Shown piece by piece: positions 35,434 through 45,839 of a stretch of 64,000 bases of DNA. The stretch spans positions 124,001-188,000 of the forward strand of contig JAFEMH010001367.1 of the NCBI GenBank assembly GCA_022495995.1, in the 5' to 3' direction. Under the pieces are notes generated by a model. It was given only the letters and a program-made list of their open reading frames with translations. It did not search any database and was not told where the DNA came from. The DNA comes from Adenophora triphylla var. japonica (taxonomy: Eukaryota; Streptophyta; Magnoliopsida; Asterales; Campanulaceae). A program made the translations under genes and the position numbers. Each line of letters starts with the position of its first letter. Positions within the stretch are counted from its first letter, which is position 1.

Positions 35434-36460
35434 GAAGGTCCCGACATGACCGAATACTCTTCCCTGCATGATTCTCCTACCCCGTCCCGCTACGAAGTGG
35501 ATCCTTACATCCACGCTCTAAGCCGCGACGAGCCGGAAATCGAAGAACTCATGGGTCGGGATGACAACTCGATATATGCGATCGTGAAGAATGCTTGCGA
35601 GAGGATCAAGAGATGGATGCCCTAATGGAGATTGATCGAGGAGTAAACCCTTACTTCGCCGAAAACCCTCTTGCAAACTGGCTCATCAACGATCCCCCGG
35701 TACAAGACAACCCTCTAGCCGACACTCTCAGATCTTACGGGGACAGCCATCACAGCTTAGTTCAATTCAACATTCCTGTCCGACTGATGAACAAAGTGGC
35801 GCAATCTCCTCCAAGGCTTAATCGGGGAAGGAGATATAGCATGCCCTCGAATCGGACATTGTAAATGTCATCCAAGCAAAGATCCTGCATAAAGAGGCAG
35901 ATTCTATGAAAGTGATCAACATCAGCAAGAATCAACTCCGAATCAGCGAATGCTTCGCCCTCCTAGAAGTAGCCCTCAGCGACTTCTATCATCAAAAACC
36001 CCCAAGGACTGGTGGCAACACTAATGGAGGGACATCATCAAGGGAGCAGCCAAAAACCTCCGCGATCTGGTTTGAAATTGAACCGCATGCAAGCTACTTT
36101 CCGGGACTCATACCAAGGGAAGATTGGCCACCTGAACCAGCACCACTCCCTCTAGAGCTACAGCCATCCGAGAGTAATGAAGCCTGGTCCAATCCCTCGT
36201 CGCCTATAGTCTAGCTTCGAGTCTTGTTGTCTGTGTATTCACATCTTTTGAGTCTTTTGACGGCTTTACGCCCGACGATTGTGAATCTTTGATCAACAAT
36301 GTACAGTCTTCACGCTTTCAATAAAAGGTCCGACCTTCCTAAAAAAAAAATCATTTCATTGCATCTTTAACAAATGATGATATTAACTAATCAAAACAGC
36401 TAATAACAATTCATCTATACAAAAGGCAAACACATTAACTAAATAAATGAATCAAGCAAA
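35434..36460 (+). other. Element F: RT and RNase H missing; linker and poly(A)-like junction
   Basis: 35440-36214 reads as fragments of a post-protease linker (for example NPYFAENPLANWLINDPP). Then come a stop, non-coding sequence, AATAAA at 36320-36325 and a run of ten A about 15 bases later. After it, integrase-related sequence begins at about 36465. The roughly 1.5 kb expected for reverse transcriptase and RNase H is absent. Confidence 0.7.
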
Positions 36461-36464
36461 CATT

Positions 36465-37766
36465 TAAGCATGTTGCTAAACGAGAGAAAAACCGGGCCCA
36501 AGCTGCCGAGAAGGTTTTAATCACAACGATTTGCAAGATTGCTGAAGAGCCAAAGAGACGCAAGTCCGACGCCATTTCCAGCACAAACCATATTTTCCAA
36601 TACCTCAAGAATGGGGAAACCACCTTCATGAACAAGGAAGACCCACACACAGAAGGGGTCAAAACCAAGAGCATCATGGCCCTAAAACGCCTCGCCTCTC
36701 ACTTCGTCATCCTCGGGGACATGCTATACAAGAAACACTACCATGGGCCACTCCTACGCTGCATCAGCCAAGAAGAAGCAAACAAGTTCATGAACGAAGT
36801 CCACAATGGGGCTTGCGGTCCCCACATGAACGCCAGAGCCCTGATGCAAATCATTCTCAGGATGGGCTACTACTGGATCTCCATGGAGGCAGATTGCATC
36901 CACTTTGTCCGAAGCTGCGACAAGTGTCAACGGTTCTCCAACCTCAATCATCTCGCCGCCCCACGATCTCTACCGCATGACTACACCTCGGCCATTTGCC
37001 ACTTGGGGAATTGACGTCATCGGGAAAATCGCTCCGCCAGCAAAGAACGGTCACGAGTTCATCTTAGTAGCCATCGACTACTTCACCAAATGGGTCGAAG
37101 CCAAGTCCTACAAGGTACTCACCTCCAAGAAGGTCGCGCATTTCCTCAAGGAAAACATCATCTCGCCGATACGGCATCCCAAATGAGGTCATATCGACAA
37201 TGGTTCACACTTCAAGGGGGAATTCGACTGCATCGCCGGCCGAATTCAAGATCACACGCCACAAATCTTCTCCCTACCGCCACAAACAAACGGCGCCGTG
37301 GAAGCAAAGAAACAAAACCCTCGAACGGATCATCCGAAAAATGACCACCCGAGGACGAGATTGGCCCGAGAAGCCGCACCTTGCACTTTGGGGCTACCGC
37401 ACATCGGGCCGTAAACGACCACGGAGAAACCCCATTTGCCCCGACATACGGGATGGAAGCAGTCCTTCCCGTCGAGCCGGAAATTCCCTCACTCCGAGTG
37501 TCCGCTGGAAAATGACATCAACGAAGTTGAATGGCTCGGCCGACACGACGAATTGGCTCGCTAGACGAGCGACGACTAAAGGCCATGGAACACGTCCGAG
37601 CCTATCAAAGCAGATGGCTAGAGCTTTCGACAAGAAAGTCAAATCCCGAGACATCGTGGAAGGCAACCTTGTACTCAAAGAAAAGCCTCCCACTCGAACT
37701 AACCCACCGGGAAAATGGGAACCCACATGGATCGGCCCTTTCGTGGTACAAAAGATCTTCTCCTGA
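36465..37766 (+). pseudogene. int: Element F integrase, frameshifted
   Basis: The HHCC zinc-binding N domain reads LYKKHYHGPLLRCIS ... EVHNGACGPH ... SCDKCQRF (36700-36940). The catalytic core has D at 37013 (TWGIDVIGKI), D at 37196 (IDNGSHFKGEF) and E at 37301 (NGAVEAK). A TGA at 37184-37186 interrupts the core. The C-terminal part (ALWGYRTSG, AFDKKV, GKWEPTWIGPFVVQKIFS) is in another frame up to 37766. It would insert cDNA into chromosomes if intact. Integrase after the missing RT position is the gypsy order. Confidence 0.82.
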
Positions 37767-38631
37767 GGCGCCATGAAGCCGATGCACTGGACGGCAATCC
37801 CTTCATGAATCCAAATAACGGAAGCAAATTTCGCAGATACTTCGCCCGAAGAAGAACAATGCAGCATCTCTTGGCACTCCATGTAGTGTCGAACTACGCA
37901 CCCGAGCCCTCTAGTCCGGGGAACGTAGGCAACCTTAATTGGTCCGGTCTAAAAATACACAAAAAAGTCAAAAGTTTGAATGTCAATCAAGACCTCCATC
38001 AAGCTACGCACTTTTCAAGAACACGCCCCAACAGTCACCTTGACCAAGTCAAACGACGGCGGCAACATCAAAGGACATCCGAGGGTCACTCAGCATCAAA
38101 CGACTGACTCATGTCTGCTTCCAAGCCAGGGGCTTGTCTTCGCCCTCACGCGCTTCAAAAAAAAAAAAAAAAAAAGAGCTCGAGCAAGGGCTCACAAAAA
38201 AATAAAAAATAAAAATAAAAAAAAATAAAAGAAGCTCAAGCAGAAGCTGCGAAAAAGAGGTCAAGAGCCCGACGCCAACAAGAGGCAAGGAAGCTACGTA
38301 GAAGACCGTCAAAACGACTTGTCAAGGGAGCATTCAACCTCTCAGCCTAAGCGAAAGGGATTGCCGTCATGGCCCAGACTGCTTCAGTCCGGAAACGCAA
38401 CAGAAAAGTTCAAAGATGGACGCCGACAAAGTGCACAAAAGACACAAAGGCAAACAAGAGATCTTGCGTCTCGACAAAGCTTTAAAAGTAAATCACAAAT
38501 CACTAACGGTTACAACATTTCTTGATGAGTTGAAGCACGGTCTACTCTCAAGTTCACAACATGCTAAAAGACAGCTTAATACATTTAACAAATAATGTGT
38601 TTGCAAATGCAATGAATGGATACCTAGGAGG
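37767..38631. other. Element F non-coding, A-rich
   Basis: No gene seen. It contains a run of about 20 A (38158-38175) and an A-rich AAAATAAAAAAT stretch to 38230. Confidence 0.6.
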
Positions 38632-40141
38632 TCATTCCGCGCCGTCTGCGCTTGTCCCCTCGCCATTCTTTCCTTTCTTCCCTCGTCCCCGGCGAGTCTT
38701 CTTTCGCTCCACGTGAACCAACTCTGCGTCTCTCAGTCCGAGATCTGGGGTCCTCCCCGTAGAGTCAAACAATCCAACAGCTCTCGTGGCTTCATTCGCC
38801 CATGCTTCGGCTCGGATCTCCTCCCTGCGAGCCCGCAAAGAGGACCCCTCCCCGTCGGCCGGTCAACTCTAGTCTCGTAGTCAAACAAAGTGTCTCCCGT
38901 CACATCCAAAGGGTCGACTGTGCTTCGGCACTCCTAAGGCAATAGCTACTACGGCAACCGGGTCCCGTAACCGCTACACGCCTGCTCTCCAAGACCACTT
39001 GGGATCGCCCAACACGCCGCTCATACCAGCCGTGCATCGAGTCGTCAATACGACACTCCCCGACGTCTAAGGAGTACCACAGAGGGAAAGCGGAATACTT
39101 CCATACCCTCGTAAAATACAAGAAGGCACCTGAAGCCGCCATACAAAGAGGAACTACCTCCGCAGTAGCAAGGTCATCCTGCAAATTTCAACAAAGGCTC
39201 TGCTTCATCCCAAACCGCCGGGAAATAAGCGACGGAATATAGAAGGAGGACCAAGACAAACCTGGAACTCGACGACGTAGGACCCTTCCCGAAAGACCCT
39301 CCTAGTCTCAATCCTCCAAAGGAACCCACCAAATGATCTCGATGCGTACCAAGCCGTGCCATCCATCTCTCCCTGTGCGGATCGATCCATATCCAACGCA
39401 AGAGGACGCCGAGCAAATGACCACGGACTAAACGACATCGGAGCCTCGGGCATGGATCAAGTCTCTCTCGCAGCCACAAGGTGTGCAAAGTGGGCTTCCC
39501 CTCTCATGAAACGATCCCCGGCCGCGACGGTCGATACCATGAAGAGTCTCCCCAAAGACCAACGGGACAATATCCTCTCCACTCGCGGCCCAACCACATC
39601 TAACAAAGCGCCATCGCAAATGCCAAGGAGCCGACCATGAAGAGCGTCGCTATCGTGCACAAGGCGAATGCATCCCAAGAGACGTCACTCTCATCATCAA
39701 CCATGAACCGCTCCAGCCGCGTAAATGTCAATATGACCCGAATCGAGGATCATGCCCCGCACTTCTTCCAACGAAGTACGAAGAAAGCCTCGCAAGCTTC
39801 ACGCTCACAAAGAAGACCACCAATCAAAGGAAGCGAGATGGCCTCCACCTCCGGGCCCCCCATCAAAGCCCGAAAATCCTCAAAAGTGGGCACCATTTCA
39901 TTGTAGGAGAAACAATACACATGCCTCCTAACATCCTTAACTTCGCGGCAGCCCGCAACAAATTCCAATCAGAACCAACTCCTTAAAAGACCAAATCGAG
40001 CAAAGACAAAACCTTACCTCGAAAGCCCGTCTCTCGATGCCTCATACGGCGCCGCATCCACGTTTTCAGCTGCTCAAGGAAGTGTGCTTGCCTCTCCTGC
40101 GAAAGCCTCGGCAAAATTCTAGGGACGTACGAAGAATCCAT
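38632..40141 (-). CDS. Antisense extra frame of element F, plant-mobile-domain-like
   Basis: It starts with ATG at 40141 (MDSSYVPRILPRLSQERQ). A good donor GTAAGG follows GGCTTTCGAG near 40020. Later segments read RHVYCFSYNEMVPTFEDFRA, then DALHGRLLGICDGALLDVVG, and end in a basic tail KKTRRGRGKKGKNGEGTSADG with a stop at 38632. The frames are fragmented, so it is either spliced or decayed. Extra antisense genes with plant mobile (aminotransferase-like) domains are known in Tat-lineage elements, and the position between integrase and 3' LTR fits. Two GTCCGTACGGAC palindromes lie 120-165 bases upstream of the ATG. Domain assignment is tentative. Confidence 0.5.
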
Positions 40142-40259
40142 GGCAAAAATGGAGGTTCCTAGAGAAAATGGGGAAGAAAGCTCGAAAATGGCTGCAAATG
40201 GGGAAATGGGGAAGAACCATACACTGGAAAGCATTTATCTCCTTCCCAAAAGCAAGGTT

Positions 40260-40303
40260 GGTCCGTACGGACCTCTTTGCATGCTAGGTATGTCCGTACG
40301 GAC
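40260..40303 (-). promoter_or_regulatory. Two LTR-type palindromes upstream of the antisense frame
   Basis: GGTCCGTACGGACC at 40260-40273 and GTCCGTACGGAC at 40292-40303, with the same CTCTTTGCATG tail as the LTR copies. A weak TATA-like GATAAATG (- strand, about 40235) lies between them and the ATG. Confidence 0.6.
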
Positions 40304-40639
40304 CTCCTTGCAAACGTAACCCGTTTTTCCCCAAAGAAATGCATAACAACCACTGTCCTCGCCAGACCTTGCTCCAAACCGCCCAAACGCCGACCAAAGC
40401 CATTCCTATGAACATACACTACCCACAAACGCACTCTCAGCTCACGTGGCATGCACAAAAATATAATAATAATAGTAACCATTTCTAGGACAAATCTCGG
40501 GAATCACAAAAATGACATTACATCTTAAAATAAAATGCTGTTTGCCGTGCAAATATGAGTGTTTTATTACAGGAACATCAAATGTCTGTTGCTAAAAAAA
40601 AAAAAGAGAGGATATGAAAAGAGGGAAAGCAAATGAATA

Positions 40640-41860
40640 CTAATCAGACTCCTCAGCATCATCATCCTCGCCAAGGTCCTCCAGAGAGAAGTCGGGCATC
40701 CCGGTGAACTCGCCCGTCACGTCCTCGTCCGCAGTATCGAGCCCGCCGGAGGCCGCCACTCAAAGTAATCCGAAGGATCAAATCCGACGAAAGGATCAAA
40801 GAAAGAAGGCTCGAGGATCCCTCACCCCGCGCGTCCCCGCGAGGGAATAACCGATAAAAGGGCCGCGCCTCGGAGCTCCCGAAGACGTCCCGCATCCATG
40901 CTATGTCGCCCTCGAAGGTCCCTCCTGCTGCGGCTCCGCTCGGCTCTCGGTGGAGGAACGTCTGCACGTAATGCCTCGAAGGCATAGCCGGGTACGCCGG
41001 CACGCGTCGCGAAGACCGGCAAGACATCTTCGACGCCATCTTCTTCGCAAACGACCTCATCGCCACATAACGGCGAGTCGCATATCATAGGCTCTCCCTG
41101 GACTCCGCACAAGCAAACACTCAAGGAAACGCTCAAAGAATACGCTTATACTCAACAACAAAAAGAGAAGAATGCGTAAAAGATGCCAAGACGGAAAAGA
41201 GTCGACACTCACCGATCTGTCGGGATCCACTCTGTATGCAGCAGAGCTCGCTCGTAAACGGGCATGTACACCTCCACCTCGACCCGTCCCTACGGACATA
41301 CGTGAAATCCGGCCCCGGCATCGGAACCTGCGGGGAGCTGCGGGCCGCTCTCTCTCCTCGCCGGCACTGCGGCGTCCTCAACTTCCTCCTCACGAAGGCC
41401 CCGTACTCCTCTCCATACAAAATAAACGCCTCGGCACCCACACCGCCAAGGTACCTCTCAAAATCAAGCACATCCATGTCCCGGAATCAAGCATCCCAAA
41501 AGGAGGATCCTCGGCGCCACGGGAAGCACACCTGGGCCATGCCGCGTAAGACCCGCTCCCTGTGTACATGACGCCGCAAGTCAAGCCCCGCAAAGATCTT
41601 CCGTCAAGCTGTCACTCCTCGGGAGCCCCCTCGAACTCATCGCCCTCATACCGAGCCCACGGAACAAAATAAACCCTCCTCGGCTACCCTCTCCGGACGC
41701 TCCCCGCACATCCCCGTAGGCGATGGTGAGCTTCCCCGTCGCTCCTCCTCTTCCTCGTCTGTAGCCCAAATTTCAAGATAGCAGATACGCAATGTACCCG
41801 GATCTCTATCCCATGGGAAGCACTGAAAAATCTCGTAGAACCACACCTGTGACAAAAAAA
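40640..41860 (-). pseudogene. Second antisense frame region of element F
   Basis: Read on the - strand, fragments such as VWFYEIFQCFPWDRDPGTLR (41800) and MDVLDFERYLGGVGAEAFIL (41477) precede an acidic end PDFSLEDLGEDDDAEESD with a stop at 40640. Frames change several times, so it is spliced or decayed. I do not recognise a family; it may be a piece of another plant-mobile-domain-type gene. Confidence 0.4.
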
Positions 41861-41989
41861 AACAGAAAAGGCTCAGTGCAAAAGAAAACGGAGAAACGAC
41901 AAGTTGCTAAATTAAAAGACAGCAATAAACTCATACCTCCAAAGCAAAGTCAAAACAGGCCAATGAACTGGCCACACCCCGGCTAAACC

Positions 41990-43090
41990 GGTCCAAAGAA
42001 AAGCAGCACCGGCCATCAAAGTAAGCCCGAGCTCCTTCCCCAGCAAGTCAAAAGGGGAATCCTTGCAAGCCCCTACAAGGCCACAATAAATCCCCAACGA
42101 ATGAACACCGGCAGTCAGTGTAAGCCCGAACCTCGCCCACTCCAACGGCAACGCAAGCACCGGCAGTCAGTGTAAGCCCGAACCTCGCCCACTCCAACGG
42201 CAACGCAAGCACCGGCAGTCAGTGTAAGCCCGAACCTCGCCCACTCCAACGGCAACGCAACCACCGGACGTCAGCATAAGACCGGTCCTCGCCCACTTCA
42301 ACGGCAATTCAACCACCGGCAGTCAGTGTAAGCCCGAACCTCGCCCACTCCAACGGCAATTCAACCACCGGCAGTCAGTGTAAGCCCGAACCTCGCCCAC
42401 TCCAACGGCAACGCAACCACCGGCAGTCAGTGTAAGCCCGAACCTCGCCCACTCCAACGGCAATTCAACCACCGGCAGTCAGTGTAAGCCCGAACCTCGC
42501 CCACTCCAACGGCAATTCAACCACCGGCAGTCAGTGTAAGCCCGAACCTCGCCCACTCCAATGGCAACGCAACCACCGGCCGTCAGCATAAGACCGGTTC
42601 TCGCCCACTTCAACGGCAATTCAACCACCGGCAGTCAGTGTAAGCCCGAACCTCGCCCACTCCAATGGCAACGCAAGCACCGGCAGTCAGTGTAAGCCCA
42701 AACCTCGCCCACTCCAACGGCAACGCAAGCACCGGCAGTCAGTGTAAGCCCGAACCTCGCCCACTCCAATGGCAACGCAAGCACCGGCAGTCAGTGTAAG
42801 CCCGAACCTCGCCCACTCCAATGGCAACGCAAGCACCAGCAGTCAGTGTAAGCCCGAACCTCGCCCACTCCAACGGCAATTCAACCATCGGCAGTCAGTG
42901 TAAGCCCGAACCTCACCCACTCCAACGGCAACGCAACCACCGGCCGTCAGCATAAGACCGGTCCTCGCCCACTTCAACGGCAATTCAACCACCGGCCGTC
43001 AACGTAAGCCCGGACCTCGCCCACTCCAACGGCAATTCAACCACCGGCCGTCAGTGTAAGATCGGTCCTCGCCCACTCAACGGCAATTCA
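41990..43090. repeat. Tandem array, 59-bp unit, about 16 copies
   Basis: Units share CCGGCAGTCAGTGTAAGCCC and GAACCTCGCCCACTCCAACG. Variants with CCGGCCGTCAGCATAAGACC are interspersed. It lies in the 3' untranslated part of element F. Confidence 0.92.
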
Positions 43091-43479
43091 AGAAGGAGCC
43101 AACACCTCCCAGCACGAATATCAAGGCACGAGACGCCTCCAAAATGCTCAACGGCAACTCAAGCACCGGCCCTCAAAACAGGTCCAAAGACACTTTCCCA
43201 GCAGGAAAAGCCCCTACAAGGTCACGCATCCTCAGCAATTCAAGCACCGGCCGTCAATGTAAGCCCGAACTTTGCCCACTCAACGGCAAAACAAGCACAA
43301 GAAGGAGCCAACACCTCCGAGTACAAATCCCAAGGCACGAAACGCCTCCAAAACGCCAAATGGTGAAGCAATCACCAGCCAGCATCCTTGCCCACTCATC
43401 GACAACACAAGCACCGGCCATCAAAGTAAGCCCGAGCTCCTCCCCAACAAGTCAAAAGGAAGTCATACAAGACTACATA

Positions 43480-43690
43480 TCTCCACCACCGCCGCCAGAA
43501 GACGATTCAAAGTCCTCCCGCGTGGCACCAACCGCCGCCAGAAGACGATTCAAAGTCCTCCCGCGTGGCACCAACCGCCGCCAGAAGACGATTCAAAGTC
43601 CTCCCGCGTGGCACCAACCGCCGCCAGAAGACGATTCAAAGTCCTCACGCGTGGCGCAACCACATTCAGAAGACGATTCAAGTCCTCATC
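43480..43690. repeat. Tandem array, 43-bp unit, about 4 copies
   Basis: Units share CCGCCAGAAGACGATTCAAA and GTCCTCCCGCGTGGCACCAA. Frames across it are repeats, not genes. Confidence 0.9.
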
Positions 43691-44396
43691 ACTATCTTCA
43701 GCCCGGAAGGCTTTAAACCACTCAGTCCGGGAGACTGTATAAATCAGCCAAACTACTATCTCCAGCCCGAAAGGCTTTAAACCACTCGGTCCGGAAGACC
43801 GTATAAACCTCCCAAATCACTATCATTGGCCCGGAAGGTCTTAAACCACCCGATTAGGAAAATCGTAAAATTTCCATCCCAGGACACCACCACGTCCTCA
43901 CAATTGACCTCAGCGGTCACCACATCCCAGGACACCACCACGTCCTTACCACTAACCTCGGCGGTCACACGACACTTCAGGGCACCACCACGCCCGCACT
44001 CACAATTTCACGACCTCTGAACTACGACCAGGCTTGATTCCCGCCAGGGATACGTAGGAATCCTATCACAGGGTCCAGCCATCGACCTATGCGGTCACCC
44101 AGGACACCACCACGTCCTCACAATTGACCTCGGCGGTCACACAACACTTCAGGGCACCACCACGCCCGCATTCACAAAACACTCACCCCACACCCGAACT
44201 ACGACCAGGCTTGATTCCCGCCAGGGATACGTAGGAATCCTATCACAGGGTCCAGCCTACTGACCTAAACGGTCACACAATAGGACACCACCACGTCCTC
44301 GCACTGACCTCCTCGGTCACTTTATCTCCCAGCACGCGATCCAGATTAGGACCCTTATCTTATCGACGACCCCACATCTTTCATAAGTGACGTCAT
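43691..44396. repeat. Diverged repeats before the element F polypurine tract
   Basis: Repeats of GGACACCACCACGTCCTCAC (43880, 43930, 44100, 44280) and of GACCAGGCTTGATTCCCGCC (44030, 44210). GACGTGG/CCACGTC pairs make stem-loops. No gene. Confidence 0.75.
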
Positions 44397-44407
44397 CGAG
44401 GGGCTTC
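44397..44407 (+). other. Polypurine tract of element F
   Basis: CGAGGGGCTTC directly before the 3' LTR, identical to element B. Confidence 0.8.
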
Positions 44408-45839
44408 TGTAAGTACCCCAATCTGGATCACCCCCTTTCAAGCACACGGGAAACACCGCAGACTCATCAACGCAGTCTCGACAACCTCTGGCACTCAAAA
44501 CCCTCTCAAAACCCCCAGCCAAACTAAGGGAGGAGCCTTTCTGGGATAAAAAGGGACAAAAGGACCTTTTGGGAATTTTCAGGAAATTGGAAAAGCAATA
44601 ATGGTCCGTACGGACCTCTTTGCTTTAATAATTACTGAATCCTCTTAAAGTCCACAATATTCCCTCAAATCCCGGGAAAAATGATTACCCTCCTGCAGAG
44701 TTGGTCCGTACGGACCTCTTTGCATGTCAACTTGGTCCGTACGGACCTTATTGCACAGGGAACATCATAATTGCAAAATATTCACCATCATCACAGATTC
44801 CCTCAAATCGAGGAAAACCAAAAGTCTGGATTACCAGGGAGGTCCGTACGGACCTCTTTGCACCAAATCTGGCACTATAAATAGAGGGCTCCCCCTCCTC
44901 ATTTTGACACACCTCCCACTTCTCTCTTCCTCCCTAGGCCTTCTTGCTTCCCCTCTAAGTCCTTCCGAGGCATTCCCGGCCCCTTTCGGATCCTTCCGAG
45001 GCCTTCCGAGCCCCCTCGTGGTGCTCCGAAGCCTCCCCGAGTGCTCCCGCGACGCTCCCGCGCTGCCCCAAGGCACTCTCGAGGTACTCTGAGGCCCCTC
45101 GTGGTACTCCGAGGCCTTGCCTGGTCTTTCCATGGTGTCCCGGCTCTTTCCGAGTCAAACCGGCGATCCAAAACCACGCCGAAACTCTGCCCGAGTGACT
45201 CCTGCCACCTCAACGCACGCCGAACCTCTGCTCGAGTGATCCCGACGATCCCCACGCACGCCGTACCTCTGCCCGAACGCAGCCTGCAACCTCAACTCAC
45301 GCCGAAACTCTGTCCGCAGACAACCGGCATCTCCCGAAGAAATCCCGATCCGTACCGGAACGCTACTCCGACCTCAAACACTATTCCCCTGCGGAAGACA
45401 GACACAAACCAACATGGGTAAGGCTTCCTTCCTACACTATTTCAATACATTTCAATAAAGCAGTGTACAATGTAGACATCCGACACAGCATGCATTTTTA
45501 AAAGCACACACACACACACACAACATTTAAAGGATATTAGGGGTATCCGAAAGACTCGTTTTACGAGGCGACTCGGGTGAGCTCTAATATTCTAATATTC
45601 TCTTCCCGAGGAGTCATCTGACCTCCGAACTCAAAATCTCATCACACAAAAACAGTTTAAAATTATCTTTAAACTGATGCCCTTTTTCAATGTTTTGGGC
45701 TTAATAAAAACGGCGTAGCGACTCTACAAAGCAAAACACAGCGAGACACCTCCAACCAACGAAAAAAACCGCTGCAAGGCGGGGGAAATGCCAGATGCCG
45801 GGGCGCGAACGCGCTGCCTCTCGGATCCAGGTAATTTCA
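44408..45839 (+). repeat. Element F 3' LTR (1432 bp)
   Basis: Differs from the 5' LTR at only a small number of sites by eye. Palindromes at 44603, 44703, 44734 and 44841; TATA box 44876-44883. Confidence 0.95.

Larger units (their letters stand above)
30175..45839 (+). mobile_element. Element F: Tat/Ogre-like gypsy element lacking RT and RNase H
   Basis: Target duplication CCTAC at 30170-30174 and 45840-45844. The near-identical LTRs indicate a young insertion. Order: LTR, Arg-tRNA primer site, leader with conserved segment, gag, protease, gap, integrase, two antisense extra frames, tandem repeats, polypurine tract, LTR. Reverse transcriptase and RNase H are absent, and gag and integrase have stops and frameshifts, so it is non-autonomous. 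It is the GC-richest element here and differs in composition from its host D. Confidence 0.92.

Noticed and set aside
41990..43690. Regular spaced repeats resembling a CRISPR array
   Set aside because: The units are directly tandem with no unique spacers, and they lie in a plant retrotransposon 3' region.
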